A stretch of 8,420 nucleotides of DNA, from the NCBI GenBank assembly GCA_947465365.1, contig CANIAV010000029.1, positions 1 to 8,420 on the forward strand. The letters run 5' to 3'. Made by a program: the position numbers and the translations under genes. The notes under the pieces were generated by a model, which was not told the DNA's origin, searched no databases, and saw only the letters and a list, made by a program, of their open reading frames with translations. Positions within the stretch are counted from its first letter, which is position 1, and each line of letters begins with the position of its first letter. This DNA is from Actinomycetota bacterium. Its GTDB lineage: Bacteria > Actinomycetota > Actinomycetes > Nanopelagicales > Nanopelagicaceae. This document shows positions 1-5,830 of the stretch, piece by piece.

Positions 1-1443
1 AACCAAGCAAAGACCTGGAAGTTCACACTTCGTCCAGGAACTAAGTTTGAAGATGGAACTCCAATTACATGTGAGCACGTCCAATACGGTACATCTCGCG
101 TATTCGCACAAGATGTAATCAACAACGGACCTACTTACCTTCTTTCATGGCTTGATATTCCAAAAGATAAAGATGGAAACTCAATCTATGTTGGTCCATA
201 CAAGAGCACCAAGGCAGCACAAGCTGCATTCAACAAGGCAGTCTCTTGCTCTGCAGACCACCGCACAATTACTTTCAATTTGAACAAGTCAATCGCTGAC
301 TTCAACTACTTAGCTACATATGGTGTTATCTCACCTATCCAGCAGAAGAAGGACACTGGCGATAAGTACGACCTATGGCCACAATCAACAGGTCCTTACA
401 AGATCGTTCAAAATGATAAGACTCAGCTACGTATGGTTCGTAACCCAAATTGGTCAAAAGCATCTGACTCAATTCGTACTCCATACCCAGATGAAGTAAT
501 CATCCAGTTCGGTCTAGCTGAAGAAGTTATCGATCAGATCATGTTGGAAGATTCAATTCCATCAGCGATCAACTTCGATGGCCCACTTCCAACTAACCGC
601 GACAAGTTCTTTACTGACGCAAAGTTCAAGAACCGTCGCATGAACAACTCAGACCCATATGCCAACTACATCGCATTTAACGTAAAGGCAATGCCTTGCT
701 TGGAAATTCGCCAAGCAATGTATTACTCACGTGATGCCAAGGCACTTCTTGACTATGCAGGCGGTCCGGTTTACGCAGGTTCATATGCAACTGGCGTAAT
801 CAGCCCACTCGTAGCAACTGACTACGCACCTACCAAGGTCGTAGGCCCAGGAAGCCCAGACTTCATGCCAGAAGGAAATATTCCTAAGGCAAAGGCCCTC
901 ATGGAAATCGCAAAGACCAAGTGTCCTGCTGATTACAAGAAGGCAACTGAAGATGGAATCACAGTTGACGCTCGTCAATCTTCAACACTTAACGACACTA
1001 TTCCAATCAACCAGGCTGCTTATGCTCGTGCTGGAATAAAGGTCAACTACAACATCATCAGCTCTGGTTACTACTCAACCGTTATGAACCCTGCAAAGCA
1101 GAAGGACATGACAGGTTCAGGATGGGGAGCTGACTGGGCTAACGCATCAACAGTTATCCCTGAGCTATTTGCATCATTCGGTGGATTTAACCTTTCACAG
1201 AACACTGCAGATCCTGCCTACAAGGCCTTCGAGGACAAGGTAAACCTTGCAATGAAGACCACAGACCGTGCGAAGCAAGCTGCAATGTGGAAAGAGCTAG
1301 ATGCTTATGCCATGAAGCAGATGTGGGTATTGCCAACAGTGTTTGGTAAGGCTCAAGAGATTTGGGGCTCACAGCTTTCAAATGTCTTCTTCTGGGTCCC
1401 TCAGGGTAACCCCGCATACGGAAAGATCTGGATTAATAACTAA
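1..1443 (+). CDS. Peptide/nickel-type ABC transporter substrate-binding protein (SBP family 5), 5' end missing
   Basis: The reading frame is open from the first base to the TAA at 1441-1443, giving 480 visible residues. Family members run about 550-600 residues, so the signal peptide, lipobox cysteine and roughly the first 80-110 residues probably lie to the left. Visible residues 1-23 (TWKFTLRPGTKFEDGTPIT and flank) are the classic early family-5 block. The GWGADWANASTVIPELF block near residues 374-390 is typical of actinobacterial members. Cysteines at visible residues 24, 83, 233 and 308 could form disulfides, as expected for an exported protein. It should capture oligopeptides, or another family-5 ligand, outside the membrane and pass them to the permease encoded downstream. 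Codon use differs from its neighbours: lysine is almost always AAG, a sign of high expression. The TTG at 280 is internal and not the start. Family assignment is firm; the ligand is not predictable from sequence. Confidence 0.95.
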   Translation, partial: NQAKTWKFTLRPGTKFEDGTPITCEHVQYGTSRVFAQDVINNGPTYLLSWLDIPKDKDGNSIYVGPYKSTKAAQAAFNKAVSCSADHRTITFNLNKSIADFNYLATYGVISPIQQKKDTGDKYDLWPQSTGPYKIVQNDKTQLRMVRNPNWSKASDSIRTPYPDEVIIQFGLAEEVIDQIMLEDSIPSAINFDGPLPTNRDKFFTDAKFKNRRMNNSDPYANYIAFNVKAMPCLEIRQAMYYSRDAKALLDYAGGPVYAGSYATGVISPLVATDYAPTKVVGPGSPDFMPEGNIPKAKALMEIAKTKCPADYKKATEDGITVDARQSSTLNDTIPINQAAYARAGIKVNYNIISSGYYSTVMNPAKQKDMTGSGWGADWANASTVIPELFASFGGFNLSQNTADPAYKAFEDKVNLAMKTTDRAKQAAMWKELDAYAMKQMWVLPTVFGKAQEIWGSQLSNVFFWVPQGNPAYGKIWINN

Positions 1444-1492
1444 TCCAAATCTTTACCTGCAAACGCTGTAAAGCGTAAAAAGCAGTAGAGAT

Positions 1493-1536
1493 AGGTACTT
1501 CCGGTGTTTTTGAGATATAAAACACCGGAAGTACCT
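1493..1536 (+). terminator. Perfect 18-bp hairpin behind the binding-protein gene (attenuator or mRNA-stabilising stem)
   Basis: Left arm 1493-1510 (AGGTACTTCCGGTGTTTT) is exactly complementary to right arm 1519-1536, with an 8-nt loop TGAGATAT. It lies 50 bp after the binding-protein stop and 100 bp before the permease start. The sequence after the stem (TCTTACTG) is only weakly T-rich, so it may be a leaky terminator or a 3'-end-protecting stem rather than a full stop. Either role would keep the binding protein in excess over the membrane parts. A smaller stem, ACGCT-GTAA-AGCGT at 1463-1476 enclosed by CTGC/GCAG (1457-1460, 1482-1485), precedes it. The structure is seen directly; the role is inferred. 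Confidence 0.75.
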
Positions 1537-1625
1537 TCTTACTGTAAATGGTAGTTAAAGATAAATTTTTACATTTTAGATAGAGTTACCGAGATATTTT
1601 GAGTTGAAGAAAGAATCTATTTTTT

Positions 1626-1630
1626 GGAGG
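1626..1630 (+). promoter_or_regulatory. Ribosome binding site that sets the permease start
   Basis: A GGAGG lies 6 nt before the ATG at 1637. The longer in-frame TTG at 1604 has no Shine-Dalgarno-like sequence in front of it, so the site favours the ATG and removes 11 residues (MKKESIFWRSA) from the longest possible frame. Confidence 0.85.
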
Positions 1631-1636
1631 TCGGCG

Positions 1637-2632
1637 ATGTTGAGTTTCATTAGTCGTCGTGCGCTATTTGCCGCGATCACTATTCTCATCGTCTCAGCAG
1701 TTGTCTTTGCAATCTTTTCTTTCTTGCCCTTTGATCCAGCTTCACTTACCTGCGGACAGCGTTGTACTAAACAAATAATCGCCGCAAACCGAATCCGCTT
1801 AGGTTTTGATAAACCTGTCTATGAGCAATATTGGTTATTCTTATCTGGAATTTTTGCTGGACGCACATATGGTTCCGGCAGCGCAGCCTTTACTTGCCCT
1901 GCCCCTTCCTTTGGTTATTCTTTTAATGAAAATGCCTGCGTAACCGACATGCTCCGCGAATCGCTGCCGATCACAATCTCATTGGCTGTTGGCGCGCTAA
2001 TCATGTGGTTATTACTCGGTATTGGCTTAGGAATTGTGGCCGCGAAATTTAAGAATCGCTGGCCCGATACCAGCTCATCAGTATTTGTACTTCTTGCAAC
2101 TTCGCTGCCGACATTTGTGACCGGCCTCTTCCTACTAATTTGGGTCACGATGAAATGGCACTTGGTGCCGCTGTCATTAAATGGGTACACATCGATTTTT
2201 GATAACCCTTGGAAATTCTGTGTCTATTTCATCCTGCCTTGGTTTACCTTGGCGATTGCATACGCAGCCATATACACCCGATTTACTCGCGCCGCACTGC
2301 TTGAAACTTTGGGTGAGGATTACATCCGCACTGCACGCGCTAAAGGCGTTGGCGAACGCGTAGTCTTCTTTAAGCACACCTTGCGCGCAGTATTAGCACC
2401 GCTTGTCACCATGGCCGGGCTGGACTTTGCCGGCCTTATTGGTGGCGCAATTATTACCGAGACAATCTTTAACTTGCCTGGACTGGGACGGTTAACGCTG
2501 CGATCTACTTATGAATTTGATCTACCCGTAGTCCTTGCCACAACTATCTTGGCAGCGGTTGTCGTAATCGTTATGAACTTAATCGTCGACATGTTGTATG
2601 CAGTACTTGATCCACGGGTGCGCATCACATGA
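1637..2632 (+). CDS. dppB: Peptide-type ABC transporter permease, DppB/OppB family
   Basis: This inner-membrane subunit forms half of the import channel. The protein has 331 residues from ATG 1637, normal for the family, with a GGAGG 6 nt upstream. Hydrophobic segments lie near residues 8-30, 106-138, 147-172, 194-216, 255-275 and 297-322, giving about six helices. A large hydrophilic loop (about 31-105) follows helix 1, as in DppB/OppB. The EAA coupling loop that contacts the ATPases is at about 227-255 (EDYIRTARAKGVGERVVFFK), followed by the typical LIGGAIITETIFNLPGLG block at about 267-284. The external loop holds four cysteines (39, 43, 87, 101) that could pair as disulfides. The stop TGA shares ATGA with the next gene, so translation is probably coupled. 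DppB and OppB cannot be separated by sequence alone; the symbol reflects family type, not proven substrate. Confidence 0.93.
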   Translation: MLSFISRRALFAAITILIVSAVVFAIFSFLPFDPASLTCGQRCTKQIIAANRIRLGFDKPVYEQYWLFLSGIFAGRTYGSGSAAFTCPAPSFGYSFNENACVTDMLRESLPITISLAVGALIMWLLLGIGLGIVAAKFKNRWPDTSSSVFVLLATSLPTFVTGLFLLIWVTMKWHLVPLSLNGYTSIFDNPWKFCVYFILPWFTLAIAYAAIYTRFTRAALLETLGEDYIRTARAKGVGERVVFFKHTLRAVLAPLVTMAGLDFAGLIGGAIITETIFNLPGLGRLTLRSTYEFDLPVVLATTILAAVVVIVMNLIVDMLYAVLDPRVRIT

Positions 2633-3663
2633 GCGAGTTATTACGAATTGAAGATCTGCACGTCTCATTTAAGACCGACGATGGCATGGTCCGCGCCGTA
2701 GATGGCGTCTCTCTTACCTTAAACGCTGGAGAAACCGTTGCCATTGTGGGCGAATCTGGCTCTGGCAAAACAGTTACCAGCCTTTCGGTAATGGGTCTTC
2801 ATAAAAAGGGGCAAGCTGAAATTACGGGCTCTATCTCTTTAAGTGATAATGGAGTCTTTAAAGATGTGGTTCATCTAAGCGATGACGAAATCCGCGATAT
2901 TCGCGGTCGCGCAGTTTCAATGATCTTCCAAGATCCCATGTCTTCACTGCATCCTTATTACAAAATCGGCAACCAACTTGCTGAAGGTTATTTAGTTCAT
3001 AACCCAGGTAAGAAGAAGGAAGCGATGGCGCGTGCCATCGAGATGCTGGATCTAGTTGGTATTCCAGAGCCAGCTAAGCGCGCTAAAGAATTCCCACATC
3101 AATTTTCCGGCGGCATGCGCCAGCGGGTAATGATCGCGTTGGCGTTAATGAACTCACCACAAATTTTGATTGCTGATGAACCAACGACAGCGCTCGATGT
3201 GACAGTTCAGGCACAGATCTTGGCGCTACTTTCAAAGCTGAAGAAAGAATTTAATATGGGCATCTTGCTCATTACCCACGATCTCGGCGTTGTTGCACAG
3301 GTCGCCGACCGTGTAAATGTTATGTATGCCGGGCGCATCGTTGAAGAAGGTCCAGTCGATGACATCTTCTATTCACCGCTAGCCCCATACACCTTGGGAC
3401 TTCTAAAATCTGTCCCACGCGTTTCTAAAAATAATGAACGCCTCAAGGCGATCCCGGGCCAGCCACCTTCGCTAATTAACTTGCCAGTTGGATGTCCATT
3501 TGCACCTCGTTGTGAATATAAGCAGCACTCATCAGAATCTGGTTGCAACACAACTCGTCCAGATCTTTTAGGCACATCACCAACCCATCGCTCTCGCTGC
3601 CACGTGCCAGAGAAGTTGCGAAGCGAGTTATTTGCCGCCGAACTTAAGGAGTTGCAAGCATGA
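2629..3663 (+). CDS. dppD: Peptide-type ABC transporter ATP-binding protein, DppD/OppD family
   Basis: This cytosolic ATPase powers the importer, probably as a heterodimer with the next gene product. The protein has 344 residues. Walker A GESGSGKT is at 41-48, Q-loop glutamine at 101, ABC signature FSGGMRQR at 159-166, Walker [13 protein letters not shown] at 179-190 with D183/E184, and the switch histidine at 217 (ITHDLG). All catalytic elements are intact. The C-terminal oligopeptide/dipeptide transporter domain holds CPFAPRC (289-295) plus C306 and C324. Such four-cysteine sets are associated with a [4Fe-4S] cluster in this family. The ATG overlaps the permease stop (ATGA) and has no clear Shine-Dalgarno site, which suggests translational coupling. 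Its own stop overlaps the next start in the same way. Family and completeness are firm; the substrate is not. Confidence 0.95.
   Translation: MSELLRIEDLHVSFKTDDGMVRAVDGVSLTLNAGETVAIVGESGSGKTVTSLSVMGLHKKGQAEITGSISLSDNGVFKDVVHLSDDEIRDIRGRAVSMIFQDPMSSLHPYYKIGNQLAEGYLVHNPGKKKEAMARAIEMLDLVGIPEPAKRAKEFPHQFSGGMRQRVMIALALMNSPQILIADEPTTALDVTVQAQILALLSKLKKEFNMGILLITHDLGVVAQVADRVNVMYAGRIVEEGPVDDIFYSPLAPYTLGLLKSVPRVSKNNERLKAIPGQPPSLINLPVGCPFAPRCEYKQHSSESGCNTTRPDLLGTSPTHRSRCHVPEKLRSELFAAELKELQA
3646..3651 (+). promoter_or_regulatory. Ribosome binding site of the second ATPase gene, inside the first
   Basis: AAGGAG lies 8 nt before the ATG at 3660, within the last codons of the upstream ATPase gene. With the ATGA overlap it allows both re-initiation and independent ribosome entry, which would keep the two ATPases near equal amounts. 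Confidence 0.75.
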
Positions 3664-4631
3664 GCGAAGCAATTCTAAAAGTTGAGAACCTGGTTAAGTA
3701 CTTCCCAACCGGTAAAGGCAAACGCGGTGAGAAAGAAGTCGTAAAGGCTGTCGACGGAATCTCATTTGAACTAGCAGCCGGTGAAACCATTGGTTTAGTA
3801 GGCGAATCCGGCTGCGGTAAGACAACTGCCGGACGCACAATATTAAAGTTAAATGAGCCAACTTCAGGCAAGATCTTCTTTGAAGGCCAAGACATCACCG
3901 ATTACAAGCCAAGCAAGATGCGCGCTATCCGCGCCCAGATGCAGATCATCTTCCAAGATCCATATTCAGCTCTTAATCCGCGTCAGACCATCGGCAAAAT
4001 TATTTCTGCACCCTTTGAAATTCAAGATATAACTCCACCTGAAGGAACTAAAGCCGCTGTTCAAAATCTAATGGCGCGCGTTGGATTAAACCCAGAGCAT
4101 TACAACCGTTACCCACACGAGTTCTCAGGTGGACAACGCCAGCGAATCGGTATTGCACGCGCCATCGCGTTAAAGCCACGTTTTATCGTTGCTGACGAAC
4201 CAGTTTCTGCTCTGGATGTTTCAATCCAAGCCCAGGTAATTAACTTGCTGGAAGATCTGCAAGAAGAAGAGAAGATCAGCATGGTCTTTATTGCCCACGA
4301 TTTATCTGTTGTGCAACATATTTCAGATCGCGTTGCGGTTATGTATTTGGGCAAGATGATGGAGATCGCAGCTACTGCCGATCTTTACGCCAAGCCGCGC
4401 CACCCATACACAACAGCGCTTTTATCTGCAGTCCCACTGCCTGATCCACGCACCGAACGCACTCGTGAGCGCATCATCTTGACCGGTGACTTACCTAGCC
4501 CAATTAATCCACCATCAGGTTGCGTCTTTAATACCCGTTGCTGGAAGGCGCAAGATAAGTGCCGCACTGAAGTACCTCAGTTAATTCAACTGGGAACTTC
4601 ACAGGTTGCTTGCCACTTCCCTGAAAACTAG
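3660..4631 (+). CDS. dppF: Peptide-type ABC transporter ATP-binding protein, DppF/OppF family
   Basis: This is the second ATPase of the importer, 323 residues. Walker A GESGCGKT is at 48-55, Q-loop glutamine at 99 ([13 protein letters not shown], typical of the DppF/OppF branch), signature FSGGQRQR at 155-162, Walker [13 protein letters not shown] at 175-186 with D179/E180, and switch histidine at 213. The C-terminal domain carries C288, C294, C301 and C318, again a possible [4Fe-4S] set. All ATPase motifs are intact, so both nucleotide sites of the heterodimer look competent. It is the last gene of the transporter operon. Its TAG stop is embedded in the 12-nt palindrome AAAACTAGTTTT (4624-4635), only 3 bp from the stop of the opposing gene, and no intrinsic terminator follows it. 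Confidence 0.95.
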   Translation: MSEAILKVENLVKYFPTGKGKRGEKEVVKAVDGISFELAAGETIGLVGESGCGKTTAGRTILKLNEPTSGKIFFEGQDITDYKPSKMRAIRAQMQIIFQDPYSALNPRQTIGKIISAPFEIQDITPPEGTKAAVQNLMARVGLNPEHYNRYPHEFSGGQRQRIGIARAIALKPRFIVADEPVSALDVSIQAQVINLLEDLQEEEKISMVFIAHDLSVVQHISDRVAVMYLGKMMEIAATADLYAKPRHPYTTALLSAVPLPDPRTERTRERIILTGDLPSPINPPSGCVFNTRCWKAQDKCRTEVPQLIQLGTSQVACHFPEN

Positions 4632-4634
4632 TTT

Positions 4635-5789
4635 TTAAATCCAGGGGTTAATTACCACTTTGCCTGATTGAGGCGACATCGACATCTGCATCGCATCATC
4701 TGCTTGAGCAAGTCCAAATTCATGGGTTACCAAATCTGCAAAAGGATATTGCTTGGCATATTTATCAAAGAGTTTTAGCGATGGGCCATAAGCATTTATT
4801 GGGTGGTTAGAGAGGCCAATTAACCGAACATTTTTGCTGAGTACGTGGCGGTGCATACTGATAGAGACTTCTCCGGTGTCAGCGAAGTTGCCCATTTCGA
4901 GCAATGTGCCGCCGCGGCGCAGCATCTCGATACCTTCGATGACTGGTTCTGGGCGATTAGTCATATGTAAGACGACATCGGCGCCTATACCACCAGTGAG
5001 TGAATGGATAATTTTAAGGCGCTCGCTCTGCGTTGTCTTATCGACGTTAATTGTTAAATCAGCCCCAAATTTCTTGGCTAGATCCAGGCGATATTCAGAT
5101 TTATCAATGGCGATAACTTTGCCGGCTCCCATAATTCCTAATTTGGCGAGGTGCAATAAACCAAGTGGTCCAACGCCAAAAACAACAACTGTGTCACCAG
5201 TTGTAAAGCCTTCAATTGAGTAAGAACTAAAATCTTTCAATTTATCTAAAGATGCTGCACAGGCCATTAATTCAGCAAGAACTGCCACCTTTGGCGGGAT
5301 ATTTTCGGGAACTTTATAGAAGAAAGTACCTGGCTTGAAATACATGTATTCAGCCCAGCCACCTAATAAATGCGGCCACTGTGCGCTGGTAAAGCTATTT
5401 CCATAGCACTGGGATTTTGAGCACCAGCTATAGCCTTGAATATGGGTGCAGTAGAAACATTTGCCACAGATCATGTCCGGGCACATCACAATCCGGTCAC
5501 CAACTTTTACCTTTGCTTGATAGAAATCACCAGATTCTTCAATGGCCGGTGTTAGCTCTTCAATGATTCCGACATTTTCATGGCCTTGAATAATTGGGAA
5601 AGGGGTATCGGTCTCAGATTCTGTGCCGGCATATTGCTTAGTCTCACCTTGGTAGGTGTGCTTGTCAGTGCCACATATTCCGGATAGTTCAACGCGCATC
5701 AAGAGCGCCCCATCCTCTAATTTGGGGCGATCAAAGGTTTGAACTTCGTAGCGGCCCGGGGCAACTAGAACTGCGGCGCGAATTTTCAT
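4635..5789 (-). CDS. Zinc-dependent medium-chain alcohol dehydrogenase (MDR), substrate unknown
   Basis: The protein has 384 residues. The N-terminal GroES-like catalytic domain has SGICGTDKH with C39 and GHE at 69-71, the usual catalytic-zinc ligands. The structural-zinc cysteines are C108, C111, C114 and C123 (C-x2-C-x2-C-x8-C, one residue longer in the last gap than the common form). The Rossmann domain has GVGPLG at 205-210 and an acidic residue, D229, at the end of strand 2 (VIAIDKS), which favours NAD over NADP. It should oxidise an alcohol or polyol, or reduce the matching carbonyl, in the cytosol. Relatives include sorbitol-, threonine- and general alcohol dehydrogenases; the sequence does not choose among them. 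It lies 41 bp downstream of pepO on the same strand, so it may be partly co-transcribed, but a possible promoter sits directly before its ATG. No Shine-Dalgarno site is visible. Confidence 0.92.
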   Translation of the reverse strand: MKIRAAVLVAPGRYEVQTFDRPKLEDGALLMRVELSGICGTDKHTYQGETKQYAGTESETDTPFPIIQGHENVGIIEELTPAIEESGDFYQAKVKVGDRIVMCPDMICGKCFYCTHIQGYSWCSKSQCYGNSFTSAQWPHLLGGWAEYMYFKPGTFFYKVPENIPPKVAVLAELMACAASLDKLKDFSSYSIEGFTTGDTVVVFGVGPLGLLHLAKLGIMGAGKVIAIDKSEYRLDLAKKFGADLTINVDKTTQSERLKIIHSLTGGIGADVVLHMTNRPEPVIEGIEMLRRGGTLLEMGNFADTGEVSISMHRHVLSKNVRLIGLSNHPINAYGPSLKLFDKYAKQYPFADLVTHEFGLAQADDAMQMSMSPQSGKVVINPWI

Positions 5790-5795
5790 ATCGCT

Positions 5796-5801
5796 AAATT
5801 A
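5796..5801 (-). promoter_or_regulatory. Possible leaderless -10 box of the dehydrogenase gene
   Basis: On the minus strand TAATTT (TANNNT pattern) lies 6 nt before the ATG at 5789. Transcription from it would begin at or next to the A of the start codon. No Shine-Dalgarno sequence is present, and leaderless mRNAs are common in actinobacteria. No convincing -35 box is seen, so the call is tentative. Confidence 0.35.
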
Positions 5802-5802
5802 G

Positions 5803-5819
5803 ACCCAAACTTCTTGGGT
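5803..5819 (-). terminator. Weak hairpin between pepO and the dehydrogenase gene
   Basis: The inverted repeat ACCCAA-GAAGT-TTGGGT (minus-strand reading) has a 6-bp stem and 5-nt loop, followed by CTAATTT. It starts 11 bp after the pepO stop. The stem is short and the T-run poor, so it would at most reduce read-through. It could equally be a protein-binding palindrome upstream of the dehydrogenase gene. Confidence 0.3.
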
Positions 5820-5830
5820 TACTAGATCCG

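Noticed and set aside
280..282. TTG as the start of the binding-protein gene
   Set aside because: The frame is open back to position 1 and encodes the conserved family-5 block TWKFTLRPGTKFEDGTPIT, so the gene simply runs off the left edge.
781..1417. Minus-strand open frames under the binding-protein gene
   Set aside because: They lack family resemblance, ribosome sites and spacing, and lie wholly within a well-recognised gene.
1555..1583. Promoter for the permease genes (TTAAAG, then TAGATA)
   Set aside because: Both boxes match consensus poorly in AT-rich sequence and several alternatives are equally good, so no site can be chosen.
1444..1636. Riboswitch or small RNA in the largest intergenic gap
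   Set aside because: Only two simple hairpins are visible; there is no multi-stem conserved fold or recognisable aptamer core.
2177..2377. Short open frames on both strands inside the permease gene, considered as a hidden second permease
   Set aside because: The translations are not membrane-protein-like and carry no EAA loop; a permease would need about 300 residues. They are shadow frames.
4834..5223. Plus-strand 129-residue open frame opposite the dehydrogenase gene
   Set aside because: It has low-complexity Ser/Pro/Ile-rich composition and lies fully antisense to a gene with intact zinc and Rossmann motifs.
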